From: Planctomycetaceae bacterium
Lineage (GTDB): Bacteria; Planctomycetota; Planctomycetia; Planctomycetales; Planctomycetaceae
Direction of reading: 5' to 3'
DNA length: 64,000 bases
Assembly: GCA_019636285.1 (NCBI GenBank)
Contig: JAHBXV010000011.1
Location: 62,001 to 126,000, forward strand
The position numbers and the translations under genes are program-made. This document shows, piece by piece, positions 27,646 to 37,800 of the stretch; position 1 is the first letter of the stretch, and every line of letters starts with the position of its first letter. A model generated the notes under the pieces. That model saw nothing but the letters and a program-made list of their open reading frames with translations, was not told the origin of the DNA and did no database searches.

Positions 27646-27685
27646 GATCCCTCCGCGAGTTTTCCGCAGTCAGCCCAGTCATGTC

Positions 27686-27747
27686 GGTCAGGCTGTACCT
27701 GACCGAGGTTTTCCAACGATCGTCAGGCACAGCCTGACCTACCTCGA
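27686..27747. repeat. Double-hairpin repeat element, family A, copy 1
   Basis: Two small hairpins stand in a row: GGTCAGG (27686-27692) with CCTGACC (27698-27704), and GTCAGG (27722-27727) with CCTGAC (27733-27738). A linker GAGGTTTTCCAACGATC joins them. The same arrangement recurs at 28781-28847. It looks like a REP/BIME unit. Confidence 0.85.
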
Positions 27748-27768
27748 CTCATCCACTGCTACACAACT

Positions 27769-28119
27769 CTAGTCCGCACTCCACCATGATGCCCGATCCA
27801 TTACCGAAACCATTTCCCGCATAGCACCAAGTACCTCTGTCGCGACCTCAGGAACAGTGCTAATCACAACTGGCTGTTGTTCACACATCGCGAGCACCTC
27901 TTCACACACCTTTGCAAACTGCTGCCGATCAGCCGAGTCGAGCGACAAGAGTGATGTGGAGCGTTGATTTTCGTCAAGTGGTTGATACACAAGGGCTGCG
28001 ACGCGAGGGATTCGACGCCCGCAGATCGGCCTAAGAACAGCAAATATCTTCGCGTATATCTGGGACTCGCATTCCCACACTCCATCGTCTCCGTAATCAA
28101 CTACTAAATATCTAGCCAC
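27769..28119 (-). CDS. Hypothetical protein, paralogue 1 of a repeat-bracketed pair
   Basis: The 116-aa product aligns without gaps over its first 29 residues with the gene at 28384-28764: GVWECESQIYAKIFAVLRPI against GIWTCHLGVFDAICDTLRPL. Shared later segments are VYQPLD / VYSPLD and VISTVPEVATEVL / MISTHPEFADAVL. This alignment sets the GTG at 28119 as the start, with GGAG about 10 nt upstream, rather than an ATG at 28137. No domain is recognised, and there is no signal peptide. The base composition is lower in GC than the flanks. The function is unknown; immunity or stress roles would be pure guesses. Confidence 0.65.
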   Translation of the reverse strand: MARYLVVDYGDDGVWECESQIYAKIFAVLRPICGRRIPRVAALVYQPLDENQRSTSLLSLDSADRQQFAKVCEEVLAMCEQQPVVISTVPEVATEVLGAMREMVSVMDRASWWSAD

Positions 28120-28383
28120 GTGCCACTCACTCCACACACAGAACTTTCGTCACCCCCACAACGGCGACCACGTGAGCGCTCCTGCAATCCACAACCATAC
28201 ACGCGTTTCACCGCGGCAGGTCCGCCACGGCACAAAATCCCTATCGCTGCACGAAGCCCGAATTCAATCATGCCAACATGGCTGCGTATGCTAAGCGGCA
28301 GCCCTCTCCGGCGCCGTCCATCAATAAACGCGAGCCCCATACCAGCCCGCATTATTGTGCTCGCTGGCTACAAGACCACTTCG

Positions 28384-28764
28384 CTAGGTCGATGTATTGG
28401 CGCTGTCCGACTCGTTTTTCGCCAACCGCGGCCTTGAGCGTCTCAGGGTGTCTCGCAGCGCAGCCATGCGTGCGAGCACGGCATCCGCAAACTCAGGATG
28501 TGTGCTAATCATCAGTGGGTTCTGCGTGGACACCTCTAAACACTCCTCCAGAGTGTTCAAGAAGTCGCAAAAATCTCTTTCGTCTAGCGTTTCCACAGCG
28601 ATGAAGTGAAACGAGCTGTCGAGGGGCGAGTATACCTCGGCAGCAATGTCAGGGTGCCTCGAGCCAAATAGTGGCCGAAGAGTATCGCAAATGGCATCGA
28701 AAACACCTAAATGGCACGTCCAGATTCCCTGTGGCCCTTCACCAAATATTACTGATCCAGTCAC
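28384..28764 (-). CDS. Hypothetical protein, paralogue 2 of a repeat-bracketed pair
   Basis: The 126-aa product is a paralogue of the upstream-mapping gene at 27769-28119 (shared LRPLFGSRHPDIAAEVYSPLD pattern and MISTHPEFADAVL). It starts with GTG at 28764 with GGAG about 5 nt before it, as does the other copy. The extra C-terminal 20 residues are charged and low-complexity (RPRLAKNESDSANTST). No family is recognised. Both genes lie between the two copies of repeat family A, with 264 non-coding bases between them. Confidence 0.65.
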   Translation of the reverse strand: MTGSVIFGEGPQGIWTCHLGVFDAICDTLRPLFGSRHPDIAAEVYSPLDSSFHFIAVETLDERDFCDFLNTLEECLEVSTQNPLMISTHPEFADAVLARMAALRDTLRRSRPRLAKNESDSANTST

Positions 28765-28780
28765 AACAACTCCAAGTCAC

Positions 28781-28847
28781 GTAGATCAGGCTGTTCCTGA
28801 CGGAGGTTTTCCAACGATCGTCAGGCACAACCTGACCTACCTCGACT
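28781..28847. repeat. Double-hairpin repeat element, family A, copy 2
   Basis: This copy matches the element at 27686-27747 with few changes; the 26-base core around GAGGTTTTCCAACGATC is identical. Hairpins are TCAGG (28786-28790) with CCTGA (28796-28800), and GTCAGG (28820-28825) with CCTGAC (28831-28836). Both copies lie in the same orientation. Confidence 0.85.
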
Positions 28848-28851
28848 GATA

Positions 28852-29667
28852 TCACTTCCCGCTACTCAACTTCGCCAGTTCCAGCGGGTAATCCGTCAGA
28901 ATCGCATCGACACCGGCGGTGATGGCTGCTTCCCAGTTGTCCGGTTCCTGGCCGGCAAATGCCGGGCCGGCGACGAAGACGGGGCGGTTCTGGTCGTGGC
29001 AGCGGGCGACTTGTCCGGTGGTGGGGACGAAGCGGAGGTACATCCAGTCTGCCGAGTCATCGGCCAGCGCGGCGGTCAGGTCGTCGGGCTGCTCTACCAC
29101 AACGGCTGTCCGCGCGTGGGGGGAGGCTTTGTGAATTGCCAGTCGCAGTTCGCGGGAGCGGATTGTCGCGCCGATGAAGAGCAGGCGGTCGAGAATGTCG
29201 CGCTCGGCGGCCATGCGGACGACCTGACTGGCAACGGCCGGGTCGGCCTCTTTCAAGTCGACCGCGTAAACACCATCGACATCCCCCAGATCGCGAATGT
29301 GGTCGAGGATTGTCGAGATACGGGGGATTTCTTCACCCACGTATCGTGGCGAGAACCAGCTTCCGGCATCGAGCGCGGCCAGTTCCTGCCAGGTGCTGGC
29401 TGCCACGGGTCCATGACCATTCGTAGTCCGGTCGAGCGTGTCGTCATGGACACAGACCAGTTCGCCATCGCGAGTCCGCTGGACATCAAATTCAAACCCC
29501 AGCCGCAGCGCGAGACAACTATCAAACGCCGCCAGCGTGTTTTCCGGAGCATGCTTGAGCAATCCCCGATGCGCCACCGCAATCGGTTCGCCAGCATGCA
29601 AGAAGCTCGACGAGACAACCGTTAACAGGGCCGCGAGTGACGTTACGAAGGTCGATGAATGAGGCAT
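28852..29667 (-). CDS. Secreted glycerophosphodiester phosphodiesterase
   Basis: The 271-aa product begins with a signal peptide (LAALLTVVSSSFLHAG). The GDPD TIM barrel follows: HRG at 33-35, PENT at 41-44, the metal ligands in FEFDVQRTRDG (Glu59, Asp61), and VHDDTLDRTT with His74. The expected reaction releases glycerol-3-phosphate from deacylated phospholipids, outside the cytoplasm, for phosphate or carbon supply. ATG 29667 is supported by the signal sequence. The stop is adjacent to a family A repeat. Confidence 0.88.
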   Translation of the reverse strand: MPHSSTFVTSLAALLTVVSSSFLHAGEPIAVAHRGLLKHAPENTLAAFDSCLALRLGFEFDVQRTRDGELVCVHDDTLDRTTNGHGPVAASTWQELAALDAGSWFSPRYVGEEIPRISTILDHIRDLGDVDGVYAVDLKEADPAVASQVVRMAAERDILDRLLFIGATIRSRELRLAIHKASPHARTAVVVEQPDDLTAALADDSADWMYLRFVPTTGQVARCHDQNRPVFVAGPAFAGQEPDNWEAAITAGVDAILTDYPLELAKLSSGK

Positions 29668-29784
29668 CGGGGAGATCTCGGGAAGGGATCAGGAGTCAGC
29701 CATCAGAAAAGGCTGCCAGCAGCCAGCGACCAGCCGCCAGGTTTGAGAACCATCAACCTTAGACCATCAACCATCGACCATTCC

Positions 29785-30507
<723 letters not shown>

Positions 30508-30542
30508 TCAACGATCAACCATCGACCGTCGCCCTGCATACT

Positions 30543-31370
30543 GTGCTGCGTCGCGCAGGCTCGCAATGGTGCCGCCCCGGAGCGAAAGAGTTGTCTGGAA
30601 CCGATCGGCCGTTTGCCGCCCACACGACGAAGGCGCTCGCGGACTGGCTCCGGGCCGGTGGCGACTGGCTGTTTCCACCGAGTTGTCTGGCCTGCCGTCG
30701 CGACCTGGCCGAGCATCGACTGATTGCGATAGGGGGCCTGTGTGGAGATTGTCGTTCGCAGCTCACGTTCGAGCGACGAGTCTGTGGTCGCTGTAGCGCG
30801 CCCATCGGACCGAACCTGCCGACCGATGGCGACTGCATCCTGTGCCGCGACGAACGCTACGCCTTCGAGCGTGCATTCGCGCTGGGACCGTATGACGGCG
30901 TGTTGCGGGATCTGATTCGCCGCGCGCAGAAACCGGGCCAGGAACTGGTGGCCCGGATGCTCGCCCGGCAGACAGCCGAGCGCTGGACCGATGAACTGAC
31001 AGCCGCGAATGTCGACGTGGTCGTACCGGTTCCGCAATTCCTTCCTCAGTGGTGGTGGCGGCGGTACAACACGGCTGCCGTTCTGGCCGACGAGTTCTCG
31101 CGAATACTGAGACGACCGGTCTCGGGATGGTCGCTAGTTAAGACCCGCTGGACGCCGTCGCAGGCGCAAAGTTCGCCGAGCGATCGACGGCAACAGCAGA
31201 GAGGCGCGTTTCGGGCAGTACCGTGGGGACGGATTCGCGGACGAACGATTCTGCTGGTCGATGACGTGTTGACGACGGGCGGGACTAGTCAGGCCGCGAC
31301 GCGGGCGCTGTTGGCTGCCGGGGCGGCGCGGGTGCTGGTTGCCGTGGTGGCCCGGGGAATCGGCCGGTAA
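30543..31370 (+). CDS. comF: ComF-family phosphoribosyltransferase-like protein
   Basis: The 275-aa product has an N-terminal double zinc-ribbon with paired cysteines (Cys48/51, 67/70, 81/84, 98/101). A phosphoribosyltransferase domain follows, with VPVPQFLPQWWWRRYNTA and the PRPP loop ILLVDDVLTTGGTS (236-249). ComF proteins are cytosolic and assist DNA uptake in naturally competent bacteria, but many orthologues have an unresolved role. The frame begins at GTG 30543, and no ATG lies before the zinc ribbon, so the exact start is uncertain. It is followed by hemC 80 bases later. Confidence 0.83.
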   Translation: MLRRAGSQWCRPGAKELSGTDRPFAAHTTKALADWLRAGGDWLFPPSCLACRRDLAEHRLIAIGGLCGDCRSQLTFERRVCGRCSAPIGPNLPTDGDCILCRDERYAFERAFALGPYDGVLRDLIRRAQKPGQELVARMLARQTAERWTDELTAANVDVVVPVPQFLPQWWWRRYNTAAVLADEFSRILRRPVSGWSLVKTRWTPSQAQSSPSDRRQQQRGAFRAVPWGRIRGRTILLVDDVLTTGGTSQAATRALLAAGAARVLVAVVARGIGR

Positions 31371-31450
31371 GCTGGATGGTTCGTCGACGACCACGGTGGA
31401 TTCTTCGACGCCCGGACGCAGCAATTTCTGCAGAGAGTTCGAGACCAGGC

Positions 31451-32374
31451 ATGTCTTCCCGTCCCGTGCGGATTGCAACGCGAGCCAGTCAACTGGCCTT
31501 ATGGCAGGCTCATCACATCGCCGACCGGCTGCGGGAAGTCGAACCGGGACTCGTCGTCGAAATCGTGGAAGTCTCCACTGCGGGTGATCGCAACCAGGTG
31601 GATCGCCTGCGAACGATGGGCAACACCGGCGTTTTCACGCGCGAGGTCCAGGCGGCTTTGCTCGATGGCCGAGCTGATGTCGCCGTGCACAGCTTGAAGG
31701 ATCTGCCGACCGACATGGTCGAGGGACTGTGTCTCGCGGCGGTTCCCGCGCGTGCCCCTGAGTTTGATGTCCTCGTTCTGCCAACCGGGAAGACCGGCGA
31801 GAACGGACTCTCAGACCTGCCGCACGAAGCGCGCGTGGGGACCGGCAGCCCGCGGCGGCAAGCCCAACTCCGCTTTCATCGCCCGGATCTGAACGTCGAG
31901 GAGATTCGCGGAAACGTCGATACGCGACTGCGCAAGCTGGACGACGGCGAGTATGACGCGATTCTCTTGGCGGCGGCGGGGCTGACACGGCTCGGCTGGG
32001 GTCATCGCATGAGCGTCCCGCTCGAGCCGCCCGTCATGTATCCGGCGGTGGGACAGGGCGCGCTTGGCATTGAATCGCGCGTCGATGATGCCTGGGTTCG
32101 CGAGATTCTGTCGCGTTTGACCGATGACGCGACGCTCGCGGCGGTGACGGCGGAGCGGGCGCTGCTTGCGACTTTGCGAGCCGGTTGCCATGCGCCGCTC
32201 GGAGTCACCACACGAATCGACGGACAGTCGCTACTGCTTGAAGCGGTGTTGCTGCGCCCCGACGGGAGCGCGCGCTGGACGGCCGCCGCGACTGCCAGCG
32301 TTTGCGACGCGGCCCGTGTTGGTGAGACCGTGGCGCGGTTGCTGGTTGAGCAAGGGGCGGCGGCGGTTCTTTGA
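31451..32374 (+). CDS. hemC: Hydroxymethylbilane synthase (porphobilinogen deaminase)
   Basis: The 307-aa product polymerises four porphobilinogens into hydroxymethylbilane in haem synthesis in the cytoplasm. Conserved features are RIATRASQLALWQA (7-20), VHSLKDLPT with Asp84 (79-87), GTGSPRRQAQL (130-140) and EIRGNVDTRL. The dipyrromethane cofactor cysteine is Cys246 in RAGCHAPLG; many homologues have GGC here. ATG 31451 is chosen because the fold starts at RIATR. No other haem gene is adjacent. A family E repeat begins 15 bases past the stop. Confidence 0.93.
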   Translation: MSSRPVRIATRASQLALWQAHHIADRLREVEPGLVVEIVEVSTAGDRNQVDRLRTMGNTGVFTREVQAALLDGRADVAVHSLKDLPTDMVEGLCLAAVPARAPEFDVLVLPTGKTGENGLSDLPHEARVGTGSPRRQAQLRFHRPDLNVEEIRGNVDTRLRKLDDGEYDAILLAAAGLTRLGWGHRMSVPLEPPVMYPAVGQGALGIESRVDDAWVREILSRLTDDATLAAVTAERALLATLRAGCHAPLGVTTRIDGQSLLLEAVLLRPDGSARWTAAATASVCDAARVGETVARLLVEQGAAAVL

Positions 32375-32388
32375 GCGCTTTGTAGAAG

Positions 32389-32416
32389 AGCGCTCCCCGT
32401 TGGGTCGCGGCTAAGG
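32389..32416 (+). repeat. Short interspersed repeat, family E
   Basis: This near-consensus copy (AGCGCTCCCCGTTGGGTCGC, then GGCTAAGGGGCG) lies 15 bases after the hemC stop codon. It is in the same orientation as all other copies in the window and is preceded by the AGA purine run. Confidence 0.75.
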
Positions 32417-32678
32417 GGCGCATGCGCGATCGATTGCGACTTGAAGATTTTTTTCGCGCTCGGAACGTCCTTCCAAATGGCGGCGGCAACGCGGGAGCGA
32501 CGGTTTGGTCTGTACCGGTTGCAACGATCCTGCCGATGATTCCTTCTGCTGACGCATTCGCAAACCGGGTCGCTGGCAACAGCCGCGACGCGGTGGGGGG
32601 ATTCGCGAATGACGGCACGGTGATCGCCGGGCGGAGTGACTCCGCCCCGGCATCGCCATGACCCGGGGGGGAATCCGG

Positions 32679-33662
32679 ATGGCGGTCCGTTTCAGATTAG
32701 GACCGGTGCGCCCCGCGCACTGCGTCGCGCTGTTGCTTTCGGCATTGGGTTCATCGGGGTATTGCCAATCCGCGGGCTCTCCCGCGCCGGCAACCGTGAC
32801 ACAAGCCGGTGGCGTCCAAGACGATGCCTCCGAAGCCTGGCTGTATCGCGGCCTCAAGATCGAAGCCGTAGGAAATTCGTCGTCCGCCACGCGTCGCGAC
32901 GCCAGCGCTGCCATCCCCTTCGACCGCATGTCGCCGGAGATGGCGTCCAGGTCGCGTCGACTGTTGCGAAACGTCGGTCTCTATCGACGGTTGCCGACGA
33001 TTTCGTTTGAAGCCGACCCGGATGTCTACTCGCATTTCCTCCAGTATCCCGACGTCGCGGTCGCGACGTGGCGGGCGATGGGGCTGTCGAAGTTTCAGCT
33101 TCAGGAAATTGCTCCCGGTCGGTACTCGGCCGACGCGGGCGATGGATCGGTGGGCGTGGTCGAAGTGTTGTACCGAACCCCGGCCGACACGCTGATTTAT
33201 TGCGAGGGGGCCTTCAAGAGTCCGCTGCTCGCCAAGCCCATCGAAGCCCGCGCCCTGATGCGAGTGGAAACCCAGTTTCGCCAGGGCGACCGCGGACAGA
33301 CCATCGCCGCGCACTCGGGCGACGTGTTCGTGGAGTTTCCGTCGCAAACCGTGGAAACGGTGGCGCGACTGATTTCGCCGATCAGCCACAACATTGCCGA
33401 TCGCAACTTCAAGCAACTTACGCTCTTCGTGCAGATGATGTCGACCGCGATGGCCCGCCATCCCGATTGGGTGGAGCGCCTGGCCGAACGTCTGGACGGA
33501 GTGCCCAACGAGCGACGCGTTCAATTGTGCGAGGTGGGGTCGCTGGCGACCCAGCGGCGGCTCCACCTCGCCGGTATGGGAGAAGTTTCCGGCTCGGTCG
33601 ACGAGCTGATCTCCCCGTTTCGGCAATTGTCCGCAGGGGAACCCGTCCCGAACCGGCGATAG
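32679..33662 (+). CDS. Secreted hypothetical protein
   Basis: The 327-aa product has a signal-type N-terminus (HCVALLLSALGSSGYCQSA). The rest is a mixed alpha/beta protein with no motif I can name; the segments DVYSHFLQYPDVAVATWRAM and FVQMMSTAMARHPDWVERL look helical. I recall similar conserved proteins of unknown function in planctomycetes, but this was not searched. ATG 32679 follows a G-rich site; ATG 32658 is an in-frame alternative. It is transcribed in the same direction as hemC, and the next gene is convergent. Confidence 0.62.
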   Translation: MAVRFRLGPVRPAHCVALLLSALGSSGYCQSAGSPAPATVTQAGGVQDDASEAWLYRGLKIEAVGNSSSATRRDASAAIPFDRMSPEMASRSRRLLRNVGLYRRLPTISFEADPDVYSHFLQYPDVAVATWRAMGLSKFQLQEIAPGRYSADAGDGSVGVVEVLYRTPADTLIYCEGAFKSPLLAKPIEARALMRVETQFRQGDRGQTIAAHSGDVFVEFPSQTVETVARLISPISHNIADRNFKQLTLFVQMMSTAMARHPDWVERLAERLDGVPNERRVQLCEVGSLATQRRLHLAGMGEVSGSVDELISPFRQLSAGEPVPNRR

Positions 33663-33725
33663 CTGCCGATTGCTGCCCTGGAATCGTCGGCTTCAAACGA
33701 CGTTCCGCTCGGCGACGTTCCAACC

Positions 33726-34421
33726 TCACCAGTTGGATTCGCGATTCTGCAGCAACTGCACGTTCTGGATGCACAGCAGACCAAACAGCACGGCGGGGTA
33801 AACGCCCCCCATGCGGTCCTGGTACTGGTAGGCCAGGATCGCGACTGCTCCGGCGACCGACGCACCGATCGCGTACGTCTTGCGATCAGGGTCTCGCGTT
33901 CGCGACATGATGAGCAGCGACTGGCAGACTCTGCCGCCATCGAGCGGATAAACAGGGAGCAGGTTGACGAGCCCCCACCACAGGTTGATCCACTCCAGGT
34001 TGTAGATGGTGAACCTGACCTCGGGTGATAAGTCTCGCAGCGGGATGTCAGCGACTCTCAATCCGGCGACCCCAGCCAGGATCAGCCCGTAGAACAGGAA
34101 GCCGGCTCCTGGCCCCGCCAAGGCGACCGCGATCAGCCGTGGCTGTGAAACGCGGTAGTCGGGTTCAAAAAAGGCCAGTCCGCCAAAGTGGTACAGCAGC
34201 ACATGGCTGCGCCATCCGAACCACTCGGCCGTCAGGGCGTGCCCCAGCTCGTGAATCAGGATCGACACGAACAGGCAGAGCACCCAGATGAACATCAGCC
34301 GCGGGTAATCGGGCATCCAGCCCATCGCCAGCCCCATCAGCCAGAAGAGCGGATGGACGCGCACGGGGATGCGAAACAGCGTGAACTGCAAGTCGTAGGG
34401 CGTCGGCTGAATACCAAACAT
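33726..34421 (-). CDS. Site-2 protease-like metallopeptidase (M50)
   Basis: The 231-aa product is an integral membrane zinc protease. The motif HELGH at 57-61 gives the zinc-binding His57 and His61 and the catalytic Glu58, and the second motif NLLPVYPLDGGR gives the third ligand, Asp160. Hydrophobic segments lie at roughly 25-60, 93-125 and 170-215. It probably cleaves a substrate within the membrane, as in regulated intramembrane proteolysis. No PDZ domain is visible, so it belongs to the short class. ATG 34421 is the family start. It is divergent from the giant adhesin-like gene. Confidence 0.88.
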   Translation of the reverse strand: MFGIQPTPYDLQFTLFRIPVRVHPLFWLMGLAMGWMPDYPRLMFIWVLCLFVSILIHELGHALTAEWFGWRSHVLLYHFGGLAFFEPDYRVSQPRLIAVALAGPGAGFLFYGLILAGVAGLRVADIPLRDLSPEVRFTIYNLEWINLWWGLVNLLPVYPLDGGRVCQSLLIMSRTRDPDRKTYAIGASVAGAVAILAYQYQDRMGGVYPAVLFGLLCIQNVQLLQNRESNW

Positions 34422-34842
34422 GCGGGTGCCTTCACGAAGGCCAGATAACCGGTCGCGGCAGATCGTAACGACTTCCCACCGTCCGAAATACCTCAGCGGC
34501 GCCGGAGTCGTGGACTGAAGGGAAAGTGGAAAAGAGCGCTCCCCGCTGGGTCGCGGCTACGGGGCGAATTGTGGATTCGGCGGAGTTTGCCGATGCGGGC
34601 CCGACGACGTGCCTGGCGGAAGACTGGGCGGCGTAGAGACTTTGCCGGTTTTTCCGAAAGCTCGGGTTGTAGGGCCGGATTGCCTCAACATTGGGTGCGG
34701 AATTATCCGAACAATCAGGATAACCACCCCAAGCGGTACGACCGTCCGGGGTCGGCGCACGGTTTTCGCCCGCGCACCCAAAAAGATGGAACGGCAAAAG
34801 ATGCGCGTCACAGGTTTTCTCCGCAGGACGCTGGAGCTCCCG
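34422..34842. other. Divergent intergenic region with one family E repeat
   Basis: These 421 bases separate the M50 protease and the inverse-autotransporter gene and should hold two promoters, neither of which I can assign. A plus-strand frame is open from 34609 but has no signal peptide before ATG 34843. The leader of the large gene is marked by GGAG at 34833-34836. Confidence 0.5.
34535..34565 (+). repeat. Short interspersed repeat, family E
   Basis: This copy (AGCGCTCCCCGCTGGGTCGC, then GGCTACGGGGCG) follows a GGAAAGTGGAAA purine run and lies in the divergent spacer between the M50 protease and the giant adhesin-like gene. It is the fifth copy in the window. Confidence 0.75.
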
Positions 34843-37800
34843 ATGAAACGCTTCTTCAAGCGTTGCCTGTACGGCCTCGTCGCTTCGACGGTGCTGACCG
34901 GTTCCGCTCGAGCGCAGGAGGCCCCCAACGCGGGCTCCGTGCGCATCAGCGACCAACCTTCCGCGGAAGCCGCGCTCGCTCCTGCTCCCACCCCCGACAG
35001 CTACTACACGTACGGGGGACCGGGAACGGCGAGCGTGAACGGTTCGGCGTTCAGCTACACCAGCGTCGACGCGGTCTTCGCTCCGCGATACTACGTCGAC
35101 GCCCGTGGCGGAAACCTGTACGGCTACGATGACGGCTACACGAGCATCGGGGCGTTCGTTCCCCAGATGAGCATCGACCGCAACAGCGTCTTCTTCGCCG
35201 ACTTCCGCGCGTTCGCCACCAATCAGGGGCGAGCGGGGACGAGCGTCGGCTTCGGCTTCCGTGAATACATGGAAGATCTGGACCGCCTGTTCGGTGCCGC
35301 CGTCTCGATCGACTACGACGACGGACACAGCGAATCGTTCCAGCAGGTCGTCCTCAGCCTCGAATCGCTGGGCCGCTACTTCGACATGCGTGCCAACGGA
35401 TATCTCCCCGTCGGCCCCGATACGAAGCTTTTCGGACGGCGCGTGCTGACGAACACGGCGACCCCGTTCCAGAACTCGATTCTCATCGATACCGTCCACT
35501 ACATCGAATCCGCGTATGGCGGCTTCGACATCGAAGTGGGCGGGCCGATGCCGTTGCTCGGCCGTTACGGCGTCAACGGCTACGTGGGCTTCTACTTCTT
35601 CTCGAACAGCACCGGTGGCGACTTCACCGGGGTCAGCGGACGCATCAACGCACAGATCAACGAAGACCTGTCGATCGGCGTGCAGATGACCGACGACCAC
35701 GAGTTTGGGACCAACGCCCAGATTCAGGTCGCTGTGACGCTCCCCGACGGTCCTCCCAACCGCTGGCTGCGGAACCTCTCCGTCCGCGATCGCCTGACCG
35801 AAAACCTGGTGCGTAACTACCGCGTGACGGTCAGCCAGGAAGGCCGCGTGGTCAAGGAAGGAGTTTCCAACCCAGATACCGGGAACCCCTACTTCGTCGT
35901 CTACGTCGATCCGGATGGCCCGGTGGGCGGAGTCGAAAACGGCAGCGGTACCTGGGAAGACCCCTATCGCCTGCTCGCATCGGCCGATGCCGTCGCCGCC
36001 GCCGACATTGTGTTCGTCTCGCCGCGCACGACCGGCACCGGATTCGAGAACCTCGACACGGGCTTCACGCTCAACAACAATCAGAGGCTGTGGGGCACCA
36101 CCACCGACCATTCGCTGTTGACGACCTATGGACTCGTCAACCTGCCCGCGCTGGAATCGGGCGCGCTGCCCATTATCAGCAACGTCACGCCGGGCACGTC
36201 GGTCATCACGCTGGCCAACAACAACGAAGTCTCCGGCTTCGAGATCAATGGCACGAACGGCGGACCGACGCCGGATACCCCCTTCAACCGGGGAATCTCG
36301 GGGACCGGAATCACCGGTTTCAACATCAACAACAACTACTTTGTCAACACGCTGGTGGGCGTCGACATCACCCACACGGGAAGCGCGACGGGCGTGCTGA
36401 CCAACAACGTCGTGATTGGTGCCGGCGGCCAGTCGGTCGGCGGCTTCTTCGTCACGCACAACGGCGGAACGCTCGACCTGACGATCAACAACCCGGGCGA
36501 GACCGATCTCAACGGCAATGGCATCGTCGACGCGAACGAAGACCGCAACGGCGACGGCATCCTGAACCCGGGCTTCGCCAACATCCAGGGTGAAGACGCC
36601 AACCGCAACGGCGTTCTCGACCCCACGGAAGACACGAACAACAACGGGATTCTCGATCCCGGCGAAGACACGAACGGCAACGGCGTGCTGGACTTCGCCG
36701 AAGACCAGAACGGCAACGGCCAGATCGACGGCGGGACCGCGATTCGCGTGGTCGGAACCGGGGCCGGCACGGTTATCAATGCCCGTCAACCGGGCGGCAT
36801 CTTCGGTAATACGATCACCACTTCCGGCCAGGGGATTCACGTCCGAGCGGCCGACAGTGCGGTTGTCAATCTCGACCTGGTCGACAACAGCGTCACGCTG
36901 GGGAACGATCCCGACGGCTGGGGCATCCGCCTTGAAGCCGATGATGCCCTGCTGAATCTGCTTTCGTACATCGACAACGTCACCCAGAACAACCAGGGAG
37001 ACGGCGGACAGTTCTTCGCCACCAACGGCGGCGAAATGCAGATTTCCAGTCTTTCCTCCACCCAGTTCAACAACAACGGCGGCAACGGTCTGCAGATCAA
37101 CGCCAGCTATGGTTCGCTCATCGAAGTTCGCGATCCGGTGACGGGCGATCTCGTGCCGATCTCGCAGAGCGAGTTTAACAACAACGGCGAGAACGGTCTG
37201 CTCGTGGTTTCGGCTACCGGCAGCACCATTAACATGCTGATCGGCAACCCCGACGCGGGCGGAGTCGACAACACGTTCAATAACAACGGCTCCAGCACCG
37301 ACGGCGGTAGCGGCCTCCTGATGATGACCCGATCGGAAGACCTCGACGCCGACGGAGTCTTCGACCTGCCGGGCGAAGACCTCAATGGCGATGGAATCTT
37401 CCAGACCACCAGCGGCATCATCAACACCTGGATCGTCAACGCCCAGGCCGACAACAACGGCTCCGGACTGACGCTCACGCCCGGCAAGCCCGTGATGGAT
37501 GGCAACTCGAGCATCGGCAGCGGCTTCGCGTTCGATCTGAACGGCGGCGAAATCAACCTCGCCACCTTCGCGGATAACGAAGCCAACGGAAACACTCTCG
37601 ACGGCGTCAGCATCGTCGCTTCGAATGGTTCGGTCCTGACGACACCGACCTTCGCCCGCAACAATCTGTCGAACAACACGCGTGCCGGGCTGTTTGTCGG
37701 CGGCTTCCTTGGCAGCCCCGGCGCGACACCCGATTCGATCGTCAACCTGAACTCGATCGTCGACAACAACTTCGATCGCACGACCTCGGGAACCTCGGGC

